From Botrytis cinerea B05.10 (taxonomy: Eukaryota; Ascomycota; Leotiomycetes; Helotiales; Sclerotiniaceae): a stretch of DNA of 64,000 nt. A model generated the notes under the pieces. The model did no database searches. It was not told the origin of the DNA and saw only the letters and a program-made list of their open reading frames with translations. Of the stretch, positions 1 through 14,462 are shown piece by piece (position 1 is the stretch's first letter; every line of letters begins with the position of its first letter). The DNA lies in NCBI RefSeq assembly GCF_000143535.2, contig NC_037315.1, positions 1,984,001 to 2,048,000 on the forward strand, read 5' to 3'. Both the position numbers and the translations under genes were made by a program.

Positions 1-616
1 ATCAAGTGTAATTTCGTTGTAAAAAGCCGTCGTTATTTTCGTTGCAAGGTCGGTAATTGCAATTATAGACGATACTAGGCCTAGGGCGTCCATTGTACAA
101 ATATTGCTACGATGGGCATTCGAACTACAGGTTTAAAGAGTAGTGAGGATTTGCCTTTGGTTCTTATCTTAAAACAAGAAGAGAGCATGAAGAGTAATTT
201 AATAAGTTGTAGTCGACTTTGACCATATCGGGAGAACAATGCAGCTGAGCGCCATTGATTTTCAGCTAAGGCTGCGTCTCAAGCATCCTTGGTGTGGAGG
301 CTTATATCATCCTCGTTGAATCCACGAATAACATTGTGAATTTCAATACTCACCGAAGACCAAATCTCGTTCTTGTGGCCGAGTCGATAGAGATGCATGT
401 CCATTGTCCACGTGGTTCGAATTCCAAGGTGCAGTGGGGAAAACACCAGGATACACCATGCGCAGCCTGCTCAGCTTCATGCTCGTGGATCATCTTGACA
501 ATTCAGCTTCTCCAGCAATTAAATAGTAAACCTACAACAATCTCAACACACCTTTCAACACCTGCTATGAATATGTTAATGCCATATCCTCACTGATCTT
601 CGCTCTGGCAGGATCA
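1..616. other. Upstream flank without recognised gene
   Basis: I see no recognisable gene here. A 100-codon open frame runs through 294-596 on the plus strand, but it resembles no family I know and is not needed for the downstream gene, whose domain starts well after 617. The stretch probably holds the promoter of the DUF6594 gene. Confidence 0.5.
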
Positions 617-1790
617 ATGTATTCAGCATCACTTGAACTCCCGCAAATCTCAAATCAGAGCTCAATGGAAAGAGCCGATCGTGAACCCGAAACAGCAAAC
701 ACAATAAAGACAGCGGCAAGTGTCCACACAATGCGCACTCGAAATACTGGAGCGTCGACGTCGGGATCTAGGGTTCCTCATGAACGAGGCTATCGCAAAT
801 TAGCGACCTTCATGACCAAAGTTGACGACGTTGTAATATTTAGGCGATTTTCAAAGCTAAATATGCTCAACTTATTGAGATTACAAGCCGAACTGGCAAG
901 TCTCGAACTCAGTTATGAAGCCGCCTGCAATATAGATGACGACAGCAAAGACTCACAAGAAAGGGGATTCACGCAAAGCTTTTATGAACTGCGAGAGTTC
1001 GGACAGATATCCCCCGGCTCACAACTGGAACTGCTAGATAGAATTAACGATACACTTCACAAGTATAGTAGGTCAGAAATCAGCTCCTGGTACAAATGTA
1101 ATCACATCTAAAATTTGAGTAAAGATAGCGCATTATTACAAGTATCTCAAGTTCTCCGGCTGGATAAGCCCGATAGATATGACCTTGAAAGGCTTCACGA
1201 ATGGTTGAGAGATAAAGATCAGGGTGCATTGTTTCTTCACACACCAGAGGAAGAAATATGGGGCAAATTAACAGGTTCGGATGCGAAAACCAATATTTCA
1301 GATCAAGTGACTCTTATTCAGAGAGAAAGTGGGTTTTCGCGAGGGGTTATTCTTACTCTCGTCTCTCTTTATGATCTCATATGGGGACGTCATCGAAAGG
1401 TAAACATGCACTCCCCCATCTTCTTGACAAGGCTAAAGGATCGCAGAAAACTAAAAGAGTGGATGTTGAACGGAATCAAACGTATTACCCCGAATCTAAC
1501 GTTAGAGCGGCCGCTAAAGTGCTCACTTCGGTTCTTGCCTCCCTCTTTCCGGGGATTGTGATATTGGCGTTATATCTCATCGATACCACATTGAAACGAA
1601 TAGGCGCTATGCTTTGCTTTACCACGTTTTTTGCATTTGTCCTTTCATATTGGACGTCAGCAAAGACAATCGAAGTGTTTGCTGCGACAGCTGGGTGGGT
1701 ACTCCATAGCCCCTTTCAAACATGTCGCTTATGTGAAATAGATTTGTCGCTGTAGAAGTTGTGTTTATTGGAAGTGCGAGTACCAAATGA
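617..1790 (+). CDS. DUF6594-family fungal membrane protein
   Basis: Four exons give 340 residues: 617-1062, 1120-1399, 1447-1694 and 1742-1790 (introns of 57, 47 and 47 nt, all GT-AG). The domain opens with GYRKLATFM at about residue 56, followed by the FRRF...NLLRLQAEL segment, the ALLQVSQVLRL segment right after intron 1, and a C-terminal hydrophobic part with at least two membrane helices (VLTSVLASLFPG..., then a TTFFAFVLSYW segment). The last exon restores the family's FAATAG-FVAVEVVFIGS ending, which supports intron 3. This order of blocks is the fungal DUF6594 family, whose members are membrane-anchored proteins of unknown biochemical role. The start at 617 is the first ATG in frame; a downstream ATG at 665 is also possible. 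No catalytic motif is visible, so I give no function. Confidence 0.8.
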
Positions 1791-2027
1791 GCAGCAACTT
1801 ACTTGCCACAGAACATGTATTCCGAATTGGATTTGGTTTGACCGTTGGGGAGACAAATAATTATGTATTTGCAGTATAGCTATTACAATGAACAGGAGGA
1901 AGAAGAAATAAAAATCAACGGGATTGAACAGATTTAAGTTTATCAGAAGAGGGAGAAGGAGGGGGGAAGAAGAATTGAAGATTCATGTGTTGATATCATG
2001 GTGATTTTCTGCATACGTGAATCACTT

Positions 2028-2240
2028 GTGTTGGTACGAGAAGGATACGGAAGACGTAGCACCCACGATTGCGTAGGTCCTGTAAGTCTAATTGCATTCT
2101 ATCTAAAGAGCTAGCTATGTACAGGGAATAGAGGGTCTTATATAGACCTACTAAAAGAGCTAGTCTCTTTCGCATTCGCTTAGGGTTTTACTACAGTAGC
2201 CATTGAATTGAAGTCATTCACTACGTTCACACCACTTGAT
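2028..2240 (+). repeat. Dispersed repeat copy 1 (solo-LTR or MITE-like)
   Basis: This stretch matches two other copies at about 27046-27208 and 28366-28602. Shared blocks include GGAAGACGTAGCACC, TCTAAAGAGCTAG, CTCTTTCGCATTCGCTTAGG and GAATTGAAG.CATTCACT. It begins TGTGTTGGTACGAG, close to the terminal sequence of copy 3, but its 3' terminus has diverged. Two AAAGAGCTAG direct repeats bracket a small hairpin around TCTTATATAGAC. It encodes no protein. Confidence 0.75.
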
Positions 2241-2972
2241 TTAAATAAAAAAAATCTGATAAAGGTGAAGATAAACAGTCTGTTTTCTGAAAGAGAGTGA
2301 CAAAGGAAGGAGGAAAGAAAAAAGAAGAAACAATAAGATTCTATAATTCCTGCTAGAGCTTGGGAGGGTGAGCGGTATGAGGTAGATATGAATATACAGA
2401 GTCGTATGGAGTTAAATAGACCGTAACTAATACCATAATAAATATAAAGCTATTAGATGGGATGGAATCAATAGATAGATATATCGACATACAGACAGAG
2501 GATACAACTAATTCATCCAATATATTCAATTCACAAACTTGAACGCCAAGCACAACACAACAATCCCCACCGCGATATATATACCACAAACCCGACCCGC
2601 GGAAAAAAAAACTCATTCCTTTTTCCAATTCTCCTTTCCGATCATGAGCTCGAAGCGAGAAGAGCACACTTAATTCCCACATACAGATAGCCAGCTGTAC
2701 ACAAACCCAAAATTCAAACACACGAGGAAACGATACATGGGATGAAATCAAGAAAGGAACATATGCATAATACGCGCGAGTGAGTATATTTACAAATGAG
2801 TCTTTTTTTTTTTGAATATATTCGCACATGTGCAAATCACGAGGGGGTGCTCGGGAGTAAGAGATCCAAACGCAATGACATGTAGATACATACGCAAAAC
2901 GCAAAATGCAAAATCTCCATGGTATGATTTGTATTGATATCTCTAAGTGCTCGATGAATAGCATGCATCGTA

Positions 2973-3098
2973 CTATTCTATTCTATTCTATTCTATTCTA
3001 TTCTATTCTATTCTATTCTATTCTATTCTATTCTATTCTATTCTATTCTATTCTATTCTATTCTATTCTATTCTATTCTATTCTATTCTATTCTATTC
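2973..3098. repeat. (CTATT)n pentanucleotide microsatellite
   Basis: About 25 uninterrupted copies of CTATT. The open frame through it (ILFYS repeats) is an artefact of the repeat. Confidence 0.97.
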
Positions 3099-3123
3099 AA
3101 TACGGATATTTCATTGCTATAGC

Positions 3124-3177
3124 TAGGTAGGTAGGTAGGTAGGTATATTAGATACATACATACATACATACATACAT
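3124..3177. repeat. (TAGG)n and (TACA)n tetranucleotide repeats
   Basis: A short TAGG run at 3124-3145 is followed by a TACA run at 3154-3177. Confidence 0.9.
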
Positions 3178-3835
3178 GTATAGTATATTATCTGGCAGAA
3201 TCTCTAAAAATCGTATGGTATCATGAAAAGAATATAGAATAGTGATAATTATATTATACATGTGGTTCTAGAATCCAAGTAAAGTAAAGTCACGCCACAT
3301 TTATCCGGAACCGAAATTTCGAACTCTTCGAGTTTGGGTTTGTGTGAGGAGATGAAAGGAAACGAGATGAGATGAGATGAGCTGTCTCAAAAAGAAACAA
3401 GTAAGCTGGATGGATAGATATTTGAGTACGGGGGAGTGGGAAATTTCAGAATGAAAAAAAAAAGGGGGGGGAGGAAGAGCAAGGAGTTTAATATTCGGTC
3501 TGTTGGGCGTTCGTGTTTACATCGCGTAGAAAGGGTAGGAATACGATAAAGAATTACTAGTAAATATACTTCATTTAATAAACAAACCGATCCAATATTA
3601 TTAGAGATGTATGCAATATGTATATATATATACATATATCGTACATTCTGGATCGCGAGTGAAATAGCTTGTGGATTATCTATTATTTATTATTTATCAT
3701 CCACACACTATCAACTCACTATAATTATCTACAGAGTATATATATACAATAACAAGAAGAATAGAAGAAGAATAAAAGGAAGAAGAATATTCAACTCGAA
3801 TAAATTCGAATAAATACCAATATAAGGAAATACCA

Positions 3836-3851
3836 CCCCCCCCCCCCCCCC
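3836..3851. repeat. Poly-C tract, 16 bases
   Basis: An uninterrupted run of 16 C followed by an A-rich tail. It is liable to length error in assembly. Confidence 0.95.
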
Positions 3852-4106
3852 AAAAAACAAAACAACCAGACAGACAGACATAATATAGATATAGATAGAG
3901 ATACCCAAACCCACAACCCCCTATCGAGCAGAGACCCAAGAAAAAAATTCAGGTGAATAACGAATAATACATACATACATCCAAGCGAAAGTGAAAATCA
4001 GATCTCAATCTCAGCGCTTTCTTTATGATTCTTGATTTACATATACAGCATGATAATATACATACATAGATACATGCATATACCATACACAAACAAACCC
4101 TCAGAT

Positions 4107-4138
4107 CCCCCCCCCCCCCCCCCCCCCCCAAAAAAAAA
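4107..4138. repeat. Poly-C tract (23) followed by poly-A (9)
   Basis: The longest homopolymer in the window: 23 C and then 9 A. It could form a G-rich structure on the minus strand. Confidence 0.95.
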
Positions 4139-6496
4139 TTACACCTTGCCCCTTAAACTTTCCACCACAACACACCACCACTTTTCAAAACATCCAATCA
4201 TCCAACCAACCTCCCTCTCAGTTTCCCAAGTACGGCAAGAAAGAAAGGAAGAGAGAAAGAAAGAAAAAAGCGAGTTCCCAATTCCAAGCTACAGACAGAT
4301 ACAGAATGTAGAATATGTGTAGGAGAGACTCTATAGATTCATACTAAATCGATATGCACTACACAAGAGGATATGCGTTCGCGTAGTGTGTCACGATATG
4401 TGCATGCTGTATATATGGATCTGACATACATCATCCGTACATACTAACATGGCATGTGAAATATGTGATGTGTGGAAGCGAGATGAGATGAGAGATAAGA
4501 TGAGAAGAAAGGAGAGTTCAAGGAGAACGAATAGTTGTGAGATTGCATTAGATGAATGGATGGTTAGGGATGGATCGGTTGGCACGCGGTACTTGCACTG
4601 TACTATACTGTATGTATGTGGAAGTTTTTGATCAACCGTGGTATGTATGGTAATAGTGAGAATGAAGGGGTTGTTCGACAATGGAGATTCTCCTGAGCGG
4701 ATATGGACATGGACATAGACATACTCCCCGATATACGCATGCGGAAGTGCCATGGACTCCGCGCCCCCTTTTCCTTCTGGAATCGGGAAAGAACAAGCTT
4801 TGGGGGAGTAGGGAGGGTATTGGAGGGCCAAAGTGTAATTCATTTCACGGCTCTTGTCGAGAGACACAGACAGGTATGATAGTGTCTCTTGACATATCTT
4901 CACTCAACCCGTCGACTTCATTTCGAGAATGGTATCAATACGAAATCTGAGATGTGTGACTGTAGAAATGATTGACCCAACCCATGAGTGAGCAACGCAG
5001 CAAGGGATTCGTCCCAAGGTGCGCGCGGGGGGGTGAGCAAAGCCGTAACTTTGTCAGGCTGCGGTATCGTACGAACGAGCTCAGAATGGAATGGTCGAGG
5101 TGATCATGGTGTGATGTGATTGATGTAATAAAATCTGAACTGCCCGAGCACCCATCCCTCCCTCCCGAAAAGAACTCGCAACGAGAAAGGGAAAGGGGCA
5201 CGGAAAAGTAACAGGCCATCACCTCCCCTCCCCTCCCATTCCATCACACCACAAACCTTCAATCCGGCTCACATACCCCATCCCACGCCCACCTGATCGT
5301 ACAACGCTCAAACTTAAATTCCTCGTCATATCTGACCCAACCCTACCCACATTCAAGACACAACAAATGAAGATATCGTCACCGTCCTCCAAAACCTGCT
5401 GGTTCTTGATGTCTCGTCACAGAAACGGGCAACTTTACCCTCGATGCACCGATCCCTCGTCGGGGATACCGCGTGCGATCTTCGCAGAATATCATGAATT
5501 TCATCTGCCCCACCGACATGAGCAAGCTCCAGCTTGGAAATTGCTCATCTCCTTCCATAAACCTTCTAGAAGTTTTTCCCTCCCTCATTTGGCAGCGAAG
5601 ATCTCAATTGAGAAGCTTCACGTCCAATCCCTACCGCCAACGTAAAAGAATTCTGACTGGCTCCGCTTCTGCATGGCGAACATATCCAACAACATCATGT
5701 AATCATATGCAATGTGATTTAATTTCCCAAGAACGAAAATCTTACTGGAATCTTGTGCACTGGCCAAGAAAAAAGCATTCATTATTGCAACGTGAAGCAA
5801 TTATCCTGACGCTCCATCACAGATGTCATCACAAGATGTACATCCACATAACCTCTATGCCCACATTATGAGTATTTGGAATGTCCCCTGTTGATGTGAC
5901 TTGTAGTCGGCGAGGTGACAACATGCCAATCTCCAGTTGCTCGGAACCTAGTCACCATTAACCCTGGGAACACATCGCCGTTCCCCTTTATGTATTCCCA
6001 CTTCTTTGAGATCTCTATACTCACGACTCCAACCAAAATAAATTGATATGCTGGCTTTCCACATGGGTATGGAGAATGAATACCCACACTGCATATGGAG
6101 TACTGGATATGCATGTACACATCAACCTATGCATGTACACATCAATCCAGTACCACGAAATTGGTATGAAAAGTAAATGACAACATTCAAAACCTCACTA
6201 CCTGTCTCGTAGTCACGAGGTTGTATCACTGTTAGTCCAATACCAAAGACACACACACACTTCGGCGCAATGCTCGGTGCAACAGCCATTAAGCTCAAAG
6301 ACATCCCCTCTGAAATCCACCCGCCTTCCCAGAAGAGACCGATCGACACCTACCTCTCCCGATGTGGCAATCATCAACAGGAACAGGAGATGAGACATTA
6401 CTCTTTCCTTTTTTCCTACCCCTGCTACGTGCCCAAAGGAAGCCTCCAACAAGGTTTCCGGAAATATGGGGAAAGCTAACTCAACCGCACGGCTGA

Positions 6497-6549
6497 AGCC
6501 ACGAGTCGCTCAGCCGCCCAAACGACTAAGGACAAAACGACTCGTGGCT
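6497..6549. repeat. 12-bp perfect inverted repeat, hairpin-forming
   Basis: AGCCACGAGTCG at 6497-6508 is the exact reverse complement of CGACTCGTGGCT at 6538-6549, with a 29-nt spacer. No gene or known element surrounds it. It could be a transcribed hairpin, a cruciform or a trace of a small inverted-repeat element. Confidence 0.7.
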
Positions 6550-9500
6550 AACCTCTTCGCACGTCCCCCTTCCTGCGCACCCTCAACCACCACAACAAAA
6601 GGGGAAAAATAAAATCATTCCTTCCCAAGCCCGCGCTCCACTTGGAGGGTTTGCGAGTTGTGAAAGCCGGTTTAGAGAAAAATCATGAAACATAAAATCT
6701 TAACTTGGGTCTTGGGTGCAAGGATGCATTCACAATTTGGGCGGGGGGGCTAGGTGGGAAATGGGAAGAAGCTGAGACCCCCAAGGGCGCCCACTCTTCG
6801 GCATTTGGGTTTTTGGGATTGAAAATGGGGACGCTATGGTAATGCCATCGAAGCAGCTAAGCAAATGAGTTGAATGGCAGGAAAGGAGAATTTCAGAGAC
6901 AATAAACAACGGGGCGACGATAACAGGCATTTGGCAAAGAGGACTGGGTTAGGTCGATTCCAACCCCAGGCAAAGGGCCAGGGTGTTGTTGATCTTCATA
7001 AGTTCGTAGAACTACTCGGCGTTGGCGTTGGCGTTGGTTGAGAACATGGGCCAGGCACAAAAGGGAAATTGTGGTGATGGCTCATGGCATTTCGGAGATA
7101 ATGTGTCGCTGTAATGATTACCACCAGGATAACGCCAATCCATTAGATTGACAATGGCACCTGGGTGCAGGAGAATGTATGTGACGGGGGGATGCATGAT
7201 CTGGTGATCCTCAGCATGCGCTCTCCCAAGAGAGTAGGATGCTGGCACTGGGAGGTTTTCAAGATGGCGCTGCTTCCTGCACCATATCGAAACACCCTGG
7301 GAGAAGAGGGAGGTTGGGTGAGATAGTACAGTATAGCACCATCTTGGATCCAAAACCAATGTACGATATCGTCTCAACTACCGTGCCGTGCCGTGTGTAG
7401 ATGGAACTCTCGATCACATATGCACTGCAATCGTATGTATCTGTAGGACACCAGGAGAAAAATCCCCGGCATACCAGCCAAGACTCGTTTGAACGAGGCG
7501 TAATTTGCGTATTGCCCAATTGGGACTGAGGCGCCTGTCTTAATTCCGTCTGTTATCGGAATTGAGAGAACCATTTGCTATTTATCACAGATTGGGAAAT
7601 TGGAAGGATGTGAGAATGCTAGCTGGCTAGCCAACAGGTTTGATTTGATTGATCGATCCAGAGTAGTGGTTCGGCCTTTATTCATGTCGACGATTCGATT
7701 GTACCATCCACCCCACTCCCACCTATTCATTAGATTGCCAGTATTGAAACAAGCCACGCCTGGATTTATCTATTATTGTACCAATCATCAATAATGCATA
7801 CACAGCACCAACCCATCTCCCCTCCCCTCCCCATTTTCAATGCGAGCCCCATCAGATTCGCCATCGTGACTCGCCCGCCCCCATCCATCTCGTCCGCCAA
7901 CTTCCCGCTCTTCAAACGCCTCACTTTCGGCTTCCACAGATCCGTCCCCGGACTCGTTCGTGGCATGGGCCAGGGCTCTTTCGATGCTGATAGTGGCCGT
8001 TTCTAATCAACAACAAAGATTACAGTCATTGCGGCTAATGCAACATCCGCTAGTTAGTATTGATGAGTGAGCGAGTCATGGACAATGAGGTGGAAGAAGC
8101 TAGCGCGAGAAAAATCCTCTGGCTTGTCACGCTTGTTATATTGGCATGTACCCCCGCATACCGTGGCTTACATAACGATTCGAGCACTCACTCGACAATT
8201 TCGAGGAGCGCGAAGCAAAAAGGATGAATCTCAATCTCAATCTCGACCCGACTCGACTCGACTCGAACAATGAAACATTCACCATGCTGCAATTCCATGC
8301 AAACTATCTAAAGTTCCAAAACTAAAATCGTGTTCGAAAGTTCTACGTGGTGCTGTCTTGAATTCGTGGTGTGGGAAGTAGTCCGTATCGAACTCACGGC
8401 ACACAAAATTTCGCTTCCCGAACAATCTAGTGCATCATTAGTCTTCCACGCTACAAGCCCGCGGCCATGTCTCCCCAAAACTTCACCACTGACCAGTAGA
8501 AGTAATACTTAGGGTTTCTGCACGTACATTCCATACCGAACACCTGCATCTGCAAGCGTGCAGCGTACAACAGGAAGGAGATTCCTCTCCCTCTCCCTCT
8601 CATTGGCTGCGGTAACAGCACGAGGTTTGTGGAGAAAAAGGCGGTCAAGTTATGCTTTTTCACCACTCAGGTCCTGTTCTCCCTAGTGGATGCATGGGGC
8701 TTTCGATGATAGTGAATGAATGCATGCATTGCGTATACAGATGTATAATGACTGTATCTGTAGAAACAGATCACATCACATCACATCACATTTTACGTAC
8801 CCGGCGACATGAATAAGAAGCACAGTCACACGGTAACAATTTCATCCCATATCCACGTCGTCTTGGACCCCCTCCCCCCCCCCCATACCGCGAAGTACAA
8901 ATAAAGTAGCATTTGAGGCTTGCCCTCTCTCGATTGTGGCTTGCTGACTTGCTGCGTATTCCATGCGCTAAAACCGGGATTGTTGTCGATCCGGGCGGCA
9001 GTCCAGTAGCAGAATCTCTAATACGGTACGCACATACCGTTTGGATCTCGTGAAAGAGGAGAATTGGGAAGAAAAGATTGGTGAGAAAAGGAATGGCGGA
9101 AGAGCAAATCGGAAGCGCAGGATTTGATTGAATACAATAGCGTGGAGTAAGTGATTAGCTGCGTCGAGTGGAATCGTTCCCCCACAAATGTATACGTGTG
9201 AATTTGCGCACGGCAGATGGGATACAGATCCATCACATTTCATATTTTGGGTCGAGAAAGTAGAGGGTAGAATGTAGAATATTGATTGATTTTTTGACAT
9301 CATGTCTGTCCCGACTCGTGATCAAAGTGTCGAAAATCCACACTTTACGAGGCGAAGAGACACTCGACGCCCCCTCATCCTTTGCCTCGGTGTAATCTTC
9401 GGTCTTGCATTTACCGAGTCAGTGATATCGCCGACCAAACGGTTTTATGTATTATTATCCCGTTTGAATAATACTACGTGTGATATGGCTGAGATGAATC

Positions 9501-12500
9501 GTTTGCCGTTACAAATCGTTGCGATAATTAGTGAGTTCGACATTTTTCCTGATACAAGCAAGATCCAAGGTCCCCATTCCAAGTGGCCAGCCAAAGAATG
9601 CGGAAGGGCAGAGCCGTCTCAGTTGCCTACCTATGCTTCATATTTCAGATCGCATCGACTCCTGTACACGTTGGCAGGCCGTGAACAATGAGGCGCGGTT
9701 GTCGGCTGGCATGGACACAGGGAGAGGAGGGACTTTCTTGATGGGCTGGCAGGGAATTCTCTACATACTTTCCTTCATGACACTCGAGGGACCAAAAAGA
9801 AAGAAAACAATCGAATTGAGATTAATGTCCCAAAATAGGGTTTGCACACATCGCCATTCTGCAAACGTCTTATCCAATAAGTGTTCAAATGGAAAACTTT
9901 ATACCTACCCTGTCAGATTTCTCCATACCCTCTCCCATCGTGATCTTCGTCCCGCCTTGCCGGATGGGAAGGCTTATTGCAACCTTATGATCCCAAGAAA
10001 GTCCTCAGTATTTTGGGTTTAGGTTTGAGGGTTGATTCAGAAGAACGATAGATAGAATTAGTAGACTTACCTTCCTTGGTCGTCAGCCTCATTATTGACA
10101 GGACGGTATGCGTTAGGAAAATATCGCGGCCCGAATTTCAATTGGCAGCAGTCGAAGCAGAGAGGACGTGAGAGCCCAAAGGAAGCAGATGGTCATGGTA
10201 GCACAATGATGACATCGTGGTTGCAGATGTTGGTATTGGATCTCGATACCAAGTTTTGGTCCAAAGCACATTCTTGTGGTTAATCCTATCCCATTTCCCC
10301 ACACACACGCCAACATCATCCTTCCGTAAACCGTGCCTTTTTTTGACAATTAAAACGACGGTGCGTTGAACTGGTGATGCGATCCTAACATCGCTGGTAC
10401 AGTGGCAAAAAAAAAACCCGCCATTTTCGTGCGTGGTGAGAGGGAGGCTTCTTTCCATTTCCCTATCGATCAATTGAATCAAAGCAAACGCTTGCCCTAA
10501 CCATAAGATGAAATTGCCAAGCGTACTCATCGACAACTAGTCTTGGTCTCAGTGGCTTGCTTGATGGTGGCTTTTTATTTATATCTGAGGTGACTGGGAT
10601 TGGAGATTGAAAATGTTTACTTCTTCTTGCCCTTACTCGTATTCTCCCATTCTTAGTTTCATGAGGAGCCCAAAAGAATTCGAGAGGGAAAATTCGAGTA
10701 CCCCTTCATCGTCACCTCGTTTAATTGTCGCCATGATAGCATAACTGAACAACCCTCATTTTCTTCCGTCATCACCGATCGCTTCTGATTTGCTATTCCC
10801 TTTAGCAATCATTCAAGATTCGTGAGGAATGATGGCGTTCCCATTGTTTCGTGCTTGGACAAGCTTATTGGCGCCACCTACTGCAGAGACAACTTCTTTC
10901 CCCGAACCCCGGCAAGATATGACGATTTCGGGGTCCATCTGATCCTCCTGCGCGCATTGAGCATAGAGCCAAGTGGAAGCTAAAGCAAGCCTCAGCAAGG
11001 AGGTGTTAGGCCCAGTACACCGTACTGTGAAATGACGGTTGGATCGATCCGTTGAAGGAATCACAGATTCATGAAAAGTTAGTGCAGGTTTGAAAGAGGG
11101 TCACGAAATAAAATGATATCAAGTGGATTGGGATGGAGTAACTTGAAAAGGAGAACTTTCATTTGCTACTCATTTCATTCGTTCGAGAGTCAAAATGCCG
11201 TCATTTCGAAGGAAAAATGTGTGTCTCCATATTTATCCATTTATCCATTTTTACAGTTTCTAAAAAAGAAACCCAGTGAAATTAGATCTCAAATAATAAT
11301 GGAGTCCCACGAGATTGTCGAGATGTTTGGCGACAAATGGAGAGGACATGATGATATCTAAACAAGGTATAGGGAAATTGAGTTGTGTGATTTAAATCTT
11401 CCGGTTTCGCAGATTAGAGATGTGTGTATGTATGGAGTAATGTAACCTTGGAGAGGGATTTCGTGACCAATGGCCAATGACAGAATTATATGAGCGTTGT
11501 TTGGAAATGTTTAGCATTGTTTTCACTCCACAATGTGAGTTTCTTCACTCCCTCGCTCCCTCCCTAGTACCTAGTCGCTACCTTTTCTCTCACAGGTTGG
11601 TGTGAACAGACAATCTTTTCCGCCCGTGCCTGCAACTAATAATATCTGGGTAATTTTAAGTACCGTGTTTGAGATTGATTGTACAGTACCGGACCGTTCT
11701 TCATTTGCAGGCAGGCCAGCAACGCAACCTTGAATGGACAGGAAAATCAGAAAAAGAAGATGTGTGAGTCTTCTCCACGCGTAGCTCACCTGTGTTCTAT
11801 TCTGAAAACGCAATCTAGCTGGATGGAGATGCGTGTAACCTAGCAACTGGAATCTCAAGTCTCGAAATTCAAACACATGTAACACAGAATCTTCCACACC
11901 CCACAATTCGAAAGATGGATATCTGTTAGTGTTGCAGAGTGGTGGTTGAGTTGACTGGAACTTGGAATTAACCACACTGCACTTCAGGTCGGATTCGAGG
12001 GCCAAGGCATCTTGAGATCTAATCAGTTGGCTGGTGTTGGTCATGCCCCTTCGTCCTGTACCACTGCCAGCAAATAGCAGCACCAATGTTATCACTGAAT
12101 CGTATATGTAATATGTACAATGATGACAGTTTTTGCCCAAGAATGATCAATCAAATTAAGACCATCGTGAACCTCGATATTACACCTTCCACAATGCTAC
12201 GGTTATCCCAGTCGCAGAGGGCTTGCAGGTGTCCCAAACCCCATTTATTCATCCGTTTGACGGAAGTGGCTGTCAGCGGTTTGTGCTGTTGCTCCCATTT
12301 TTATATTGCACCTCATCATGGTTTTCTGCGAGAAAGGGATCAAAGTGGTACACCTGTTAGGGGGAGGTGGGTGGAGCACGCTACACACAATGCTGGGCGT
12401 AAAAATCCCTACCGTAACCTGAATGGTCAAGGCCAGAGTAATAATGATAATAATGATAATGCTAGGTTTATTTATTTATTTCCCTTTCTCTTCTGCACGA

Positions 12501-14462
12501 ATGCGGTCGAGAGGGCGTTTGGACAATTGGGAAGCATTTTGAGTCCCGTCACTCAAGCCAAGCGCATATCATCGGTGACATGTGTGCGGAAGCCAGGCCA
12601 GCGGATGAAAAGGCATGAAAACACACAACACACAGCACGCAGCACGCAGTTCACAGTTCATAGTTCATAGTTCATAGTCACCGTCCGTAGTACACAGCAA
12701 TTGAACGCAATGGAGGTTGAATGACTAATAGAACTCGAGTCAATGAGGGAGGGCCAGGAAAGGAAAGCAAAGGAAAACCAAGATCTAAGACTTGCATTAC
12801 AATTGATCTGATTTGAGACTGGACTACCTGCTCTCCCTACCCAGCATTTCATTACCCATTTTCATGATTCAGCTTTATCTAATTGGCAGTCAGTAGTCGC
12901 AAGTAGCAGTCGTGGTATGTATGTGTGTATGTGTGTATGTAATAGGTAGGTCGGCATACGTGCCAGGATACGGCTCTCAATTTCTCGTATTGCCTTGGCC
13001 TATGTAAGTAACACTTTTGCACGCTACTCGACGAAGCTACAGTGCACGCTATTACGCATTCCCAAGTCACACAACGTTAACATCTCAATAGACTGCTCCT
13101 CGTCCAGCATGCAAAAGAAAGCAGACGCCGGTATGGCCTGGCACGGAATCCTATTGAGTTTGCTCGCACTGACTACGGTGTTCTTTTGGGATTCGATAGA
13201 CCCCACGCCGCGCAGGGAGACTATGGGAGAGACAGCCCTCTTGAGACGCTCGACGTGAGACTCTTGAGACTTCGTGAGACTTTCGAGAAGGACTAGGGGA
13301 GGGCGAGGGAGGGACGAGGTGTGTGTGCAAGCGTGAGAGAGGCATTAGAGAGAGACTCGGCGCCCGATCGGGACTAGGCCCATTAAATGTTTGACTTTAG
13401 CCAGCGCCCCCACATGATTTGATACAACACTGCTCCCGGGAATAAATCAGCCATGGGCGGAGGCGAATCGTGGTGGCCTTCGCGGGATTAAGGAAGAAGA
13501 AAGGTCATGGATGGTGGATGTGGATGAATAATGAATAATGAATAGTGAATAATGAACAATGAACAATGAATAGCGCGCCCGGGGTGTCTCTCGCGCACCA
13601 GGATTGCGTACATGGGTCAGATATGCTCCGTAGCACCCATCCCTGCGCATACTTACATCATGAATAAGTGGGGCTGCTCAGAGAACTACTGCACTCGGTG
13701 TAAACGAAAAACTCGAACTTTAACCCAGAAGTCAAGGGAAGTGAGGTCAGGGAAGGGAAAGGAAGAGAAAGAGGAGTGAGGGCAGGAAAAGAAAGGAAAA
13801 GAAAAGACAGAAGAAAAAAAAAAGTGTCCTTTAGAGTTTTCCGCTTCTACAACCTGCCCTTACCTACTCGATTGCGTTAATCCAAACTTTATTAATAGCT
13901 TCCTTCCATTTTCAATTCATGATTTTCGTCCTCATAAAAAAGGGTTCGTTCTTCTCTATCAAACATAAAATCCCCCCTGGCCTGCGAGGTGATCATCCAG
14001 AAATCTTTCCTCTTCCTTCCATCCAACCCCAGTTATTTATCATTTCCAAGTCATAATCTTGAATTGCCAGCCTGCCCTCTCGCCTGCGTTGGGGCATGTA
14101 ACTTTGCAGACATCGTTCCCAATTTCAGCCCTTTCTCTTCCTCCGATCATCGCCTCTTTCAATCGTCGACTGCCGGCTCTGAGTCTGAGGGAAGTCATAA
14201 ACCCAGAGAGAGCAGCACGCCAGCAGCCCGTCAATAACTCGTTCACATTCAATATTCCCAATCCATATCAGTCAATATCCATATCCACACCCACACCCGC
14301 ACCCATACTCCTGGGCCTATCCAGACCAAACGCCCGCAATATCACTGCCTCATTCGAATTGACGTCTTCCCCACGTATACACCAGTAGTAGATCAAGAGG
14401 ACTGCCGAAGATCTGACAGTTGCTCTGACTCTCGAAACTTGTCAAGTGGGACTTGTCTGATG

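Noticed and set aside
2353..2964. 203-codon minus-strand open frame
   Set aside because: It is rich in Tyr, Ile, Ser and Phe with no domain, lies beside a microsatellite in the gene desert, and has no splice extension.
5344..5871. Possible decayed gene (DIVTVLQNLLVLDVSSQ reading, then other frames)
   Set aside because: One frame looks protein-like for about 40 residues but ends in a stop, and I could not connect it to a domain or coherent splice model.
11571..12670. Two overlapping frames of about 190 codons on opposite strands
   Set aside because: Neither resembles a known family, their composition is noncoding-like, and they overlap antisense.
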